The translations under genes and the position numbers were made by a program. The notes beneath the pieces were generated by a model that saw only the letters and a list, made by a program, of their open reading frames with translations, did not search any database and was not told where the DNA came from. A stretch of 64,000 bases of DNA from Larix kaempferi (lineage: Eukaryota > Streptophyta > Pinopsida > Pinales > Pinaceae), in NCBI GenBank assembly GCA_027924585.1, contig BSBM01000150.1, positions 18,520,001-18,584,000 of the forward strand, in the 5' to 3' direction. Below are positions 43,684 to 54,726 of this stretch, piece after piece (within the stretch, counting starts at the first letter, position 1; every line of letters begins with the position of its first letter).

Positions 43684-45536
43684 ATGATCTTCAAAGAAAG
43701 ATAAATCTGAGAAACCGAGACGTTATAATAGACAAAGGAAAAGAACCAATGGGCAAATCAAAAGGAACTACAGATAAACCTTCTACTAGTCAGTATGAAC
43801 AGCAAACGAGAAGAAAAGAAAATGAGGATGTGCCAAAATTAATTTCAGATAACAAGAAAGACTCGATAAAGGAAGGTGATAAAAATTTGGTTCCTTTCAA
43901 TATACAAAGTGAAATGTCAAAAGTCAAGATTTCCGTACCTTTTAATGAGATATTAAAGAATAAAGAATACAAGGAACAAATTTTTAAGATGATACAAGTA
44001 GAAAATCGAGTGGAAATAGATACTCTGGAATTAGATGATGATACTCCTAATATCTGCCTGGGTTCAAGAATGGAGGATAATAGTTTTGGGGAAGTTTCTC
44101 CTTTCTATGTGAATTTGAATGTTCATGATAAAGTTGTGCATAATTGTATGTTAGACTCAGGAGCTTCTCATAATCTGATGCCAAAACTTGTAGTAGAATC
44201 TTTGGGATTGGAAATCACAAGACCATATGATGACTTATTTTCTTTTGATTCAAGGAAAGTTAAATGCTTAGGGTTGATAAAAGATTTGACAGTCAATCTC
44301 AGTAAAATACCAGCCAAAGGTATTCTTATGGATGTAGTGGTTGTTGATATTCCAGCAAAGTTTGGTATGTTATTGTCCAGGTCATGGGCCTCGAACTTAA
44401 AAGGAACTCTGCAGATGGATATGTCTTTTGCTACTATTCCGGTGTTGGGGATACACAGAAGATTATATGCTGAAAAAATGGCTTCTTATTTGGTAAGTGA
44501 CTTAAAAGAACCTGAGAAGCATGCTATATATGCAGTGGATACAGATTTGGGTTCTTGTATCTTGTACAATGATGTTGAATTTAAAGAAAATATTGATTTA
44601 ATTGAACCTAAAGAACATGAAAAAGAAAGATTGTTAAGAGAAAAGATCAGAAAAGAAGGGACCTGGACGATGCACTTTGATGGGGCCAGAAGCAGAGAAG
44701 GAGCTGGTGCAGGAGTATGGATAATTACACCTGACCGAGAATTCCTAATGTTTTCTTACCAATTGAATTTTGAATGTACCAACAATGTTGCAGAATATGA
44801 AGCTTTGATTCTGGGGTTGAACGTGTTGAGAGATTTAAAAGCAAAAAAGATTGAAGTGTTTGGAGATTCCGAATTGGTAATAAATCAGGTAAAAGCTATT
44901 TATCAGACCAAACACCCTAAAATGAGATCATATAGGAATGAAGTGTGGGATTTACTCAAAAAAAAATTCGATGAACATGATGTTGTTTCAATTCCTAGAG
45001 TTAGCAACACTGTAGCAGATTCTTTGGCCACTGCGGCAGCTGCATTCAAAACTCCTATCTTTTCTAAAAAGAAATATGATATTGAGGTCATACACAGACC
45101 ATCTATCCCAGACAATATCAAACATTGGCAGGTTTTTGAAGATGATCAACAGATTAAACGCTTTTTAGAAATGACAGATGAATTGAATTACAGGTCTATT
45201 GACGCAGAAGATGCTGGAGCTGGTCCAAATGAAATAGATTCCCCAGAAGAAACAGAAAAGTTCAAGCAAAGGATTGGAGGTAAGGATATAATTCAGCTGA
45301 AGAATAATGTTATCCCTAGAGGCTTAATTCCTTTAGAAAAATTGTTTGATAAAAATGATGTGGTGAAAAATCCAAAGGTAGAGCCTAAACCTGAGGATGT
45401 AAAAGATTACAATTTAGGTTCTAAAAAGAATCCCAAATTGGTAAAGCTGTCAAATAAATTACCAAGAAAGGAGGAGGATAAAAGCGTGGAAGTGATGAAA
45501 ATATTTTCGGATGATTTTGGAGCTATGAGGATTTGA
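43605..45536 (+). CDS. pol: Element E protease and archaeal-type RNase H (before RT)
   Basis: The frame is open from 43605, after a TGA, to 45536 with no stop; no ATG marks its start, so it is probably made by frameshift or readthrough from gag. The retropepsin has CMLDSGASHN with the catalytic Asp at 44154. An RNase H follows at about 44660-45065: HFDGARSREGAGAG (Asp, 44679), NVAEYEAL (Glu), FGDSELVINQ (Asp) and TVADSLA (Asp). All four catalytic residues are present. This is the archaeal/plant type, placed upstream of RT. A Lys/Glu/Pro-rich linker leads toward RT, with a frameshift around 45530. Confidence 0.85.
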   Translation, partial: YVPCRRECCNLETEIDQYQIGYQNAINDLQRKINLRNRDVIIDKGKEPMGKSKGTTDKPSTSQYEQQTRRKENEDVPKLISDNKKDSIKEGDKNLVPFNIQSEMSKVKISVPFNEILKNKEYKEQIFKMIQVENRVEIDTLELDDDTPNICLGSRMEDNSFGEVSPFYVNLNVHDKVVHNCMLDSGASHNLMPKLVVESLGLEITRPYDDLFSFDSRKVKCLGLIKDLTVNLSKIPAKGILMDVVVVDIPAKFGMLLSRSWASNLKGTLQMDMSFATIPVLGIHRRLYAEKMASYLVSDLKEPEKHAIYAVDTDLGSCILYNDVEFKENIDLIEPKEHEKERLLREKIRKEGTWTMHFDGARSREGAGAGVWIITPDREFLMFSYQLNFECTNNVAEYEALILGLNVLRDLKAKKIEVFGDSELVINQVKAIYQTKHPKMRSYRNEVWDLLKKKFDEHDVVSIPRVSNTVADSLATAAAAFKTPIFSKKKYDIEVIHRPSIPDNIKHWQVFEDDQQIKRFLEMTDELNYRSIDAEDAGAGPNEIDSPEETEKFKQRIGGKDIIQLKNNVIPRGLIPLEKLFDKNDVVKNPKVEPKPEDVKDYNLGSKKNPKLVKLSNKLPRKEEDKSVEVMKIFSDDFGAMRI

Positions 45537-45540
45537 AATA

Positions 45541-48190
45541 ATATGATGTTTCTGTTATACAGCATACAATTCCTATCAAACCTAATGAAAAGCCTTTTAA
45601 ACAGAAACTAAGAAGAATAAATCCCAAGTTGCTTCCAGTAATAGAAAAAGAGGTGAGAAATCTGTTTGATGCTAAGATAATTGTGTCCTTGAGGTTTTCC
45701 AAGTGGTTGGCTAACTTAGTACCAGTAAGGAAAAAGAATGGCGAAATAAGGATGTGCGTAGACTTTAGAAATTTGAACAGAGTTTCTTTGAAAGATAATT
45801 ATCCACTCCCTAAAATGGACCAGATTTTACAGAAAGTTGTGGGAGCCGAAAGAATTTCCATGTTAGACGGTTTCTCAGGTTATAATCAAATTAAATTTCA
45901 TCCAGAAGATCAAGAAAAAACTGCTTTTACTACTCCATGGGGAACATTTATGTACGCCAAAATGCCATTTGGTTTGATGAATGCAGGCACAACCTTTTAG
46001 AGAGCCATGGATATTGCATTTGTAGATGAAAGGGACAAAATTGTGGTAGTATACATGGATGATATCACTGTTTATTCAAAGAATGTTGCTGATCACTGGA
46101 AGCATCTGGAAAGAGTTTTTATAAAATGTAGAAAATTTGGGATTTCCTTAAATCCAAAGAAATCTCATTTTTGCATGGAAGAAGGAAGATTATTGGGACA
46201 CATCATATCAAAAGAAGGCATTAAGATTGACCCGGAGAGAGTATCTGCGATACAAAAGGTGGGAATCCCTAGGAGCAAAAAAGAGATTCAGTCATTTATT
46301 GGAAGGGTAAATTGGTTAAGAAGGTTCATTCCTAGTTTCGCCGAAATTCTGAGAAACATAACTGAAATGTTAAGGAAAGACAAGGAAATTAAATGGACTG
46401 AAGAAGCAAGACAATCCTTTGATAATATTAAAAGAGCATTGACTGAAGCACCAGTGTTAATTAGTCCAGATTATACAAAGGATTTCATTATGTTTACTTA
46501 TGCATCAGAACAAACAGTAGCTGGGGTATTGTTGCAAAAGAATCAAGAAGGTGCTGAACAGCCAATTGCATTTTTTAGTAAGATTCTGAGAGATGCAGAA
46601 TTAAAATACAACATCATGGAGAAACAAGCTTATGCTTTAGTGAAAGCATTGAAGGATTTCAGGATATATATTTTGCATTCTCATATAATAGCACATGTTC
46701 CATCAGCAGCAGTGAAAGACATTCTTACCCAACCAGATCCTGAAGGGAAAAGAGCGAAGTGGATAGCAGTGTTATTGGAATATGATCTGGACATTAAACC
46801 TACGAAATTGATAAAAGGCCAAGGTTTGGCTAAAATGATGACTGAAACAAATTGGGACTCTCTCGGTATGAATTTTCTTTCTGATACTTCAACCGAAAAT
46901 GTTCCAAATTCACAGATAATTGAAGATTTCTCTTTATCCCCCTGGTACGCGGATATTGTATATGTTTTGCAGAATCTCCAAGCACCTGCGAATATGGAAA
47001 AAACTAGGGCAAGATCAGTAAAATTGAAAGAAGCCAAGTTTTGCATATTAGATGGAAATTTATTTTGGAAAGATCCCGGAGGAATCCTGTTGAATTGCCT
47101 ATTAGAGAATGAAGCGCAGCATATTATGGTGGAATTTCATAAAGGTATGTGTGGGGGACATCATTCATGGAAGGCTACTGTGAACAAAATTCTTAGAGCT
47201 AGTTTTTATTGGCCCAGCATGTATTCAGATGTATATAAAGAAGTAACGAAATGTCATGCATGTCAAATTTTTGATGGAAAAAGAGAATTATTGCCATTTC
47301 CATTGAAACCTATTTCAGTTGAAGCACCTTTCCAACAATGGGGGTTAGATTTTATTGGTGAAATTAACCCAAATTCTTAAGGGCAACATAAGTGGATTCT
47401 GACTGCTACAGATTACTTCACAAAATGGATTGAGGCCATCCCAACCAGAAATGCCACAGAAACAGTGATTATGAACTTTTTGGAAGAGAACATTTTGTCC
47501 AGATTTGGTTGTCCTAAAAGAATAGTGACAGATAATGCTCCAGCATTCAAGTCAAAAAAGATGATAAACTTTTGTTACAAATATCACATACATCTGAATC
47601 ATTCAACTGCTTATTATCCACAAGGGAATGGGTTGGTTGAATCTTCAAATAAAAGTTTAGTGAGAATCATAAAGAAGTTGCTAGAAGAAAATAAGAGGGC
47701 TTGGCACACTAAACTGAAATATGCTCTGTGGGCAGATAGAATCAGTACAAAGAGAGCAATTGGCACGTCCCCTTTCCAGTTGGTGTACGGTACAGAGGTA
47801 ATTTTTCCTGTTTCTTTGAGTTTGCCAGTTATGAAATTATTACAAGAAGTCGATGAAGAACCAAATCATATGCAAAGGAGAATAAATCAAATGATAGAAT
47901 TGCATGAAGTCAGAGAAAAAGCATATAACAGAACCCAAATGCATCAGGAAAAAATGAAGAAAACTTTTGACAGAAAGGTTAAGGAAAAGGATTTTCAGAT
48001 AAATGATTTGGTTTTGAAGTGGAACTCCAGAAATGAAGATCACCATGGAAAGTTTGATCATTTATGGAAATGTCCATATATTGTTGCAGGATGTCAAGGA
48101 GAAAATGCATTTATCCTAAAAAATTGCAATGGAGAATTTTATCCTGGAGGACCAGTAAATGGGAGATACCTCAAACATTATCTTTCCTAA
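45541..48190 (+). pseudogene. pol: Element E reverse transcriptase, gypsy RNase H and integrase
   Basis: RT: MCVDFRNLNRVSLKDNYPLP, MLDGFSGYNQIKF and the catalytic YMDD (Asp pair 46058-46063). A TAG at 45998 replaces an expected Gln. The gypsy RNase H reads FTYASEQ (46499) where DAS is expected and IIAHVPS where a second Asp is expected, so it looks inactive; MEKQAYAL keeps its Glu. Integrase has GGHHSW and KCHACQIF zinc ligands. The core is GLDFIGE, VTDNAPAF and NGLVESSN, with 35 residues between the last two acids. It ends NGRYLKHYLS. A TAA at 47378 interrupts it. Otherwise well preserved. Confidence 0.9.
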
Positions 48191-48349
48191 AAGACAGAAG
48201 TGAAAGGGAGTTTTTTGTACAGTGTAAATATTTTTTTTTTTAAAAAAAAGGGAAAGAGAGTTTGAATGCAGCCCAATGGATCAGGCACTTGGTCTACGAT
48301 GTTCTTTGCTACCTCACAGGGAGGATAGCATCCCCCAGTTGGAGCCAGT
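48191..48349 (+). other. Short spacer between E integrase and 3' LTR
   Basis: Only 159 bp separate the integrase stop from the LTR. It holds a T-run/A-run pair and the purine run AAAAAAAAGGGAAAGAGAG (about 48242-48260). No clear polypurine tract abuts the LTR at 48350, where the flank is GGAGCCAGT. Confidence 0.6.
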
Positions 48350-49117
48350 TGTTGACACTATATTTGAGGTTGCTCAAATCCTAAAAGTTTTTTCCAAAAT
48401 AATCCAAAAGCAGTGAAATTACCACAAAAAAGGTTGAAGAAAAGGTTTGAAATACAAAAACAAGAAGGAAAAACCCACATATGCAAAGTCCGAAAACAAA
48501 TTTATGAAAAGATTATATCCAAATCAAGTTTCGATGGCGGAGATGATAAGGATCAAGATCAACGGCTAATATAGTTTCCCGCACTGCCAAAGTGATCTGT
48601 CGCAAAGAAGTGTGAGTGGTTGCGGACTCAATACCGCCGGGCACGTGTCCTAATCTCACAGTCCGCATATGTGATATAGTGGTATCATAAACCACCACAG
48701 CGCCGTGTGGAACCACCAAATAGAAAAGCGCAGCGGGGCCATAGCACGTGGCATGGTGGGACCTGATACGTGGCAGATGGAGAAAGCATAAGGAAATACG
48801 CCATACGTTGATAGAAATCAGAGGGACGATATACGTCGGAAACAAAATCAACGACTAGTGTTCGTCCGCATCTGGGAAGCTGCGCACTAGATAGAAGGAA
48901 GAGAGGTCGCGAAAAGTAAAACCACTCAAACAGGTGTCATCAGATGGTTTATCCGCACAAGGAACAAACCGGAGAAGAAAAACTGCTTTAAGATCGCGGA
49001 TACCACCATAGGGGATAAAAGGAGGCGAGATCTGACGGCCCAAATCAAAAGCTCTAGATCAACGGTTAGATATGAACCCCTTTTCGAAAAGTTGCCAGGA
49101 AGTTAATCAAAAAGACT

Positions 49118-49125
49118 TATATAAA
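49118..49125 (+). promoter_or_regulatory. TATA box upstream of the LTR ORF (3' copy)
   Basis: TATATAAA identical to 37813-37820, 173 bp before the start codon at 49298. Confidence 0.6.
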
Positions 49126-49297
49126 ACAAAAAGGGCTTCACATAACGGCATTTTGCATATGTGTCGCTATCTTGGAGAGCTCTGAAAACTGGTGGAGATC
49201 AGCGATTGCGACAGAAGGCGAAAGGCGTGTACATACAGGTAGGGTCTGGTGACCTGGCCCACTTTTTAAACAGAATTTTGTTTAAAGAAACATTTAA

Positions 49298-52200
49298 ATG
49301 GAAACTGTACATGATATAGACGTTTTTAAAGCAAAAGAAGCCCTAGAGGATAGAGACGAAGACGTTCATGATACCCTAATTAGGTTACCAGTCTCTGAGA
49401 TTAAATTTAGGTTGTCTGAATTATTAAAAGAAGGGGTAGACCTACATAGAGTCCACCAGTCGTCTTTGATAGCCTTTTGCCCAGACCAAATCCCTTTTTT
49501 CCCAGAATTTGTGTCATGGTGTGCCGAGAATTATTCCCGAGAAGAAAGAATTGTCCTAGACAGTCAAAAAACCAGAGTCGTTTGTGAAATAAAGCCGGCC
49601 GAAATGATTAAAGCCCTAGGAATAGATTTTTCCCAAACCCTCGAGTCCGAGATTTTTTCTGAAACCTCCATTATTGAAAATTATCATCAAACCTCTCAAA
49701 GTGATAGAGAAAAGTTTTTGTCGTCATGTCTCAAGCCAGAAACCAGCATTTCGGAGGTCCCGTACCCTATAGATATCAATTTGTTTTATTAAAATACCCA
49801 ATTAGTTTTGACATTATTGGCTTTAGTTCTAGGGTTTGATACGGACTTGTATGTAACCGAGTTTCAGTTGAGTCTGTTGTACAAAATGAGTACAATTCCG
49901 TCAGGGATCGATGAAAATCAAATCCCTCGACTTAATTTTGAAGAATTTTTGACAGAGAAGATTCATGACCAGATGGTCAATTTTCCAACTCTGAGGCATT
50001 TCAGGTTTCAGTCTTTTTTGATGAAAATGATTATGATAGCCAGTCAAGAAGAGTTGCAGTTCCCAGAAATCATTTTCACGACTTTATTAGAAAATAACAT
50101 GTTCAATTACATCAATTTCATGCTCTCAGAGATTTACAGAATGATCTTCGGTAAAAAATTTCCTAGAGTATTACCAGAAATGCAGGCATGCATGCAATTG
50201 AGTGCAGAGTACACGATGGGAGATTGGTTCTTGTCAAAGGATAGTACAATAATCATATTATACGGGTTCAAACATAAACCTTATGTTTTACCAGCTTTTC
50301 TTAACTTAAGGGTTTTTGCTTTGGAATTCCTGAGACAAAAGTTGATTGTTGAAGATAACAATTTTTTGGTTTACAAACAAGCAACAGACATTAAATATCC
50401 GTTCACACTTGGTCCATTCACAATAAAGAATAAAAATGATGCTGTGTATATAGAGAAGTTATTGAAAGATATGAGTTTTGAGACAGATATGGCTATTGAG
50501 TATGATCCGTTGAACATAATATCAAAACGGAGAACAGATCGTCGCATCAAAGCACTGAACCATCAGATGATTGAAGGAATGTCTGACAGAGCCAATTGGC
50601 TGGAATATAAAGAAGAAATCATTCCGGATGCACACGACAAAGAAATGGCATTGACAGATACAACAACAGAGACAGAAGACACAATGAATACTGCATTGGT
50701 GGGGTTTAAGAGACCCATACAGGACGTAATGAACATTGAGGATGAAGGAACAGAAAGAGGAAAAAAGTTGAAAATAAATGAACAACAAGAGTTGATAGCA
50801 GCTTCAAAAGAGGCAAAAAGAATTGAAGAAAAAATACCAGAGGTCACGGTTAAAAAATACAATATTGAAGAAACCCCGGTAGAGGGCGATGTAAATAGAC
50901 CCCAGAATATGATGGATGTATTTAATGAACATAGTCAGAATAAACAGGAATCCTCTAAGCAAACCAGTCAGTTGTTTCCAAAAGTTAGAAATATATCCAA
51001 TAATGAAGTAAGTTTATTTACTAGCAAAAATATCAGAGAGAATTCTTTGAAATTTTCAGTTGTCACAAAAGATAAGATTTCAGAGATGAAAGTAGATTTG
51101 TCTAAAATAAATGCCACAGATAAAATTTTATTGCACAGACAAACGGGAGAAGTTATATATTCGGATTATTTGGGGGCAATATTGAAGGCAGAAAAATTAA
51201 AAAATTCACTGGAGAAATTGAATAATCAGTTGAGACAGGAGAAGGAAGAAAATAAGTCTCGACAGCAACGGATTAAAAAATTGCAAGTAGATTTGATAAA
51301 TAAAGAAGGAGATGCAGCAACAAAATTGCTCAAAGAAAAAGATGATACGATCCTGATGTTAAGATGAAAGCTAAAAATTCCAGACACTGTACTTATCCAA
51401 GGAGCAGAATTAACAATACTGGAAAAAGAAAAAGAAGAATTATCTAATGAAGTAAACGATGTTACTGCAAAAATGTTAAAGCTTTCTGATGAAAAAGATC
51501 ATTGGGAAAAAGAGAAAATCATTTTAGAAGAACAGTTGGAGGAAACAAGGAAAAGATTAGCAGAAAGTGGTCAGCAACAAGTACAAACAGCCACAGATGA
51601 AGATAAAACTGGAGTAGATGGTATTTTACAAGCCATGTCCTAAGTAAGTTTGAAGGAAGGAGAAATCAAATAATTGAAGATGGAAATACAGAAGCTGAAA
51701 GAAAAAAATGAAATTAAAAATAAGGAGATAAAAACTTTGCAGACAAGGAATCAGGAATTAAGTGATAATAATAAAAGATTGGCAGCTCATGTGACAGGGC
51801 AAGCTGCTATGTAAGGTTACAAACACATGGTATGGGACCAAATTATAAAGGAATTTGAAAAACTAAGACCATATCTGGATTACATAAGAGTCAAAGAAAA
51901 GGTAGCCAAAGATGCCTTCGAAAGTTGCAGAGCAATCAGGGAGAACTTAAATAAAAAGCCAAAAGAATTAGCCCAGAAAGCAATAACATTTTTAAATAGT
52001 CTAACTGAAGCAGACCTGACAGCCATGAATATAATGAACAGAATTTCAGTCATCACATGGGCCAGAAGGATCTTGGGAAAGTAATCGCATGTTGAAAATA
52101 TTGAAGCTAAAGCTGGAGAAATACGGGAAGAAGTAGTAAAGTTTAAGAAGCAATTTGAAAAATTAATAAACAAAGGATTCCCTGCTTTTTGGAATGAAAA

Positions 52201-52504
52201 GAATGAATTGATTCCTCCTAATGAATATAAAAGGTTGCTGTTTGACATAAGAATGGATCACAGAAAGTTTCAGCAATTGGATCATATGCTTACAGGAAAA
52301 AATTTAATGGAGAAGATAGCGGAAGACTTTGAAATTTTAAATATGCTGATCTCAACCTCTGAGAATCTTCTTCCTGTTTCTTATGCAGGTCATGTTGAAA
52401 TGCGAGTCTTGGTAAAAGAAATGACCAACTATGATTTACCCACGGCCGACCAATGGAATTATGTGGACAAATATGGAAGGACAAGATATTCTGTCCATTC
52501 ATAG
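49298..52504 (+). pseudogene. LTR-encoded coiled-coil protein of element E (3' LTR copy)
   Basis: Same reading frame as 37993-41198, here without any frameshift over 1069 codons but with six in-frame stops: 49790, 51365, 51641, 51671, 51812 and 52082. The 5' LTR copy has sense codons at each of these places. The base missing from the 5' copy is present here (near 49876), which shows that the two 5' segments are one ancestral frame. This 3' copy sits in the position where D and G have ORF3. Confidence 0.85.
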
Positions 52505-53261
52505 ATGCATTCAAAACTCTTGCCAAGTGGCGAAAAGATTATATTCAAAAATTTTGCCAAGTGGCAAAAAAAAGATACTTTTATTTTAAATTTGTAATAT
52601 TATTGGGAGACAATTATCTATTGCTCAAAGACAGTTATCTTTCGAAGTTAAAGTACTTTTTAGTTATTAGTTAGAAGAAGCAGTTATGTCAAGCTTCTTC
52701 CGAATTTTGTATAAAAACAATGAGAGTCATTGTTGAAGGGGTTGAAAATCCTTTGAGAGACAAGTATGTTTTGAAGTCTATTTTTGATAAATAAAGGCAG
52801 TACAGTGAAAATACCTATCTTTTGAGACCAAATATTCATGTGTTGATCAGCTTTACAGTCTGTTTTTTCCTTTATCTTTATATGTGCATGTTTACTCTCT
52901 ACGTTATATCTTCCATTATGTTTTTCTTCTATATTTAAATGAACACTTGAAATAAATTCGAGATTCATACTGGTTATGCCTCGTTTTTATCGCATTTAAA
53001 TATTCACTATTTTCTCCAAAGTTGACAATGGATTCATCCCAGTTAGATGCCTGTTGTTGATGGAATGTCATTACTTCTTTCTATACCACCTGAAAAAATC
53101 AAATTGACTGTGATATGATTGCTATCTTGCCTCTGTGGAAATCTATTTGGTATAAATCTCTTACTGGCATATTATATATTTGAAACTTTGACTCCATGCC
53201 CAACGTTTCTTGTTTTCCTTTTCAACCAGAAAATCCTTTTGAGAAATTTTGAGATAACTTT

Positions 53262-53269
53262 TATATATT
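53262..53269 (+). promoter_or_regulatory. TATA box near the end of E 3' LTR
   Basis: TATATATT matching 41955-41962. In a 3' LTR it could drive transcription into the downstream part of D. Confidence 0.5.
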
Positions 53270-53405
53270 TTAGCCTTTACATATATATCGTGAGAGAGCC
53301 CTCTCTGGTGGAAAAATGGTTGAGTTTTCTACCTAAAGCTTGGTTTGAAATAGGTTACCTTAGGTGTTATTCTTTTACAACCGGAATAAAATCTAAGTGC
53401 TAACA

Positions 53406-53997
53406 GCAGGGATGGGTCCAAGGTCAAGTAATCTGTTATAATTGTGGCCAAGCAGGCCATGTACCAAGAGATTGTACTAACCCCTGCACTACATGCAGTT
53501 ATTGTCAATCATTTGATCATGTCATTGAAGACTGCCCAGTCTTAGAAGTAGAAATGCAGAAAAGGAAGTGGCCAGATGCACCGAAACCAAATATCCAGTT
53601 GATCGCAGCAGAAAGGAGACCTGCGGACCCAAGTATTAACGTAGTGACGCGAAGTGGCGCTACGACAGGTAGAGATGGAGGAGCAGAAGCTTCGACGTCT
53701 GGATATTTTAACACTAGACGGTCTCCTCTTGAAACAATATGGATAAGAAAATATGCTGGGAAAGCACCTGCTTTCGAATTAAAGAAGAACAAGGAAGCAT
53801 TTACAGAAGCGCGGGATATCCTCAGAGAGTCAGCACCCAGGTCGCCGAGAATCCCACTGCGCAATGAAATACCGCATGTAGAGGACATGTCAGCTGCTTA
53901 CGACAATACGAGCACTGCAGCAGAGATGGGCACCTCTGTTGCGCAATTCCTAAGGAACTGCATGAAGTTGTTGAAAATCGTAGACGCTATAGCATAA
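53406..53997 (+). pseudogene. gag: Element D gag, part 2 after element E
   Basis: Homology resumes in the same frame after the TSD. Two further zinc knuckles follow: CYNCGQAGHVPRDC (53434-53475) and CSYCQSFDHVIEDC (53494-53535), both CX2CX4HX4C. A linker with SGATTGRDGG and a C-terminal stretch (SPRIPLRNEIPHVEDM) lead to a TAA at 53995 where Gln is likely. With part 1 this gives five knuckles in one protein, four of them with intact ligands. Confidence 0.8.
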
Positions 53998-54129
53998 CTG
54001 CAGAAGTTGTTAGAACAATATGAACCGCACAGCAAAAGTGAAACTACCGATAGCGCAGTTCACCACATCAATAAACACAAGAGAACAGGGAGAGAAATGA
54101 GGCTCAATGCGTAGATAGGAAATTATGAA

Positions 54130-54525
54130 ATGGATGAAGTCATCCTTGATCTGGGCTCTGAAGTAAATGTCTTAACCAAACAGACATGGCAGCATATGGG
54201 GAGACCAAAGCTGTTATGGTCAGCTATCCAATTAAGAATGGCCAACCAGGAGAAAGTTATACTGTTTGGAAGGTTAGCCAACATTATTTTTGACATTGAT
54301 GGAGTGCAAAGTCATGCAGACTTTGAAGTCATCGAGATTTTCGACGATAGTCAGCCTTATCCCGCACTATTGGGGATTGATTGGGCTATGGAAAACCTCT
54401 CTATTATAAACCTAAATACGAAGAAGATGATCTTCGAAGGGAAGCATCTCAGGGTCATCGCACCACTGGATCTTGTAGATGGAGAGAGATACAGCGAGCC
54501 GATTCAAGTGGAATCCAGAGCTTAG
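54130..54525 (+). pseudogene. pol: Element D aspartic protease
   Basis: VILDLGSEVNVL carries the catalytic Asp at 54148 in a D-L-G form seen in some plant gypsy proteases. The strand YPALLGIDWAMENLS follows near 54358, then the tail ILNLNTKKMIF-like segment. It is open for 131 codons and stopped by TAG at 54523, where the downstream frame suggests Gln. It lies in frame with gag upstream and RT downstream. Confidence 0.8.
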
Positions 54526-54726
54526 GATTTGGATCGTCTTTATCAGATGACTGCAAACCAGGAAGACTATATTAATCTGACTGTGGATGGTACACTCATC
54601 TGGAGATGCGACAGCTCTTGCATCTCAGACTCGAACGCAGGATTGGAGAATTGGCAAAGTCATATGCACGAAGTATCAGCAAGGAGATGCACGCAGGTTA
54701 CAAAATCACTACACTAGATTGGAAAG

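Larger units (their letters stand above)
37043..53405 (+). mobile_element. Element E: complete 16.4-kb Ty3/gypsy element with ORF-bearing LTRs
   Basis: It is bounded by TSD GCAGG (37038-37042 and 53406-53410). Both LTRs are 5056 bp. The internal part (42099-48349) holds PBS, gag, protease, an archaeal-type RNase H, RT, gypsy RNase H and integrase, with no ORF after integrase. The only lesions noted in the internal region are a GTG start, one gag stop, one shift near 45530 and stops at 45998 and 47378. LTR copies differ by 7 of 495 bases over the start of the LTR ORF and more in the next stretch, so roughly 1.5-3.5 percent. It is the youngest large insertion in the window. Confidence 0.93.
48350..53405 (+). 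repeat. 3' LTR of element E (5056 bp)
   Basis: It starts TGTTGACACTATATT and ends GTGCTAACA, then the TSD GCAGG. It has the same length as the 5' LTR although the two differ by small compensating indels; the ORF start lies at offset 948 here and 950 in the 5' copy. All landmarks (G-box motifs, both TATA boxes, ORF, AATAAA) are repeated. Confidence 0.93.

Noticed and set aside
48228-48250. T-run followed by A-run as a terminator or cruciform
   Set aside because: Such a signal has no known role in plant Pol II elements; it more likely arose by slippage near the purine-rich 3' end of E.
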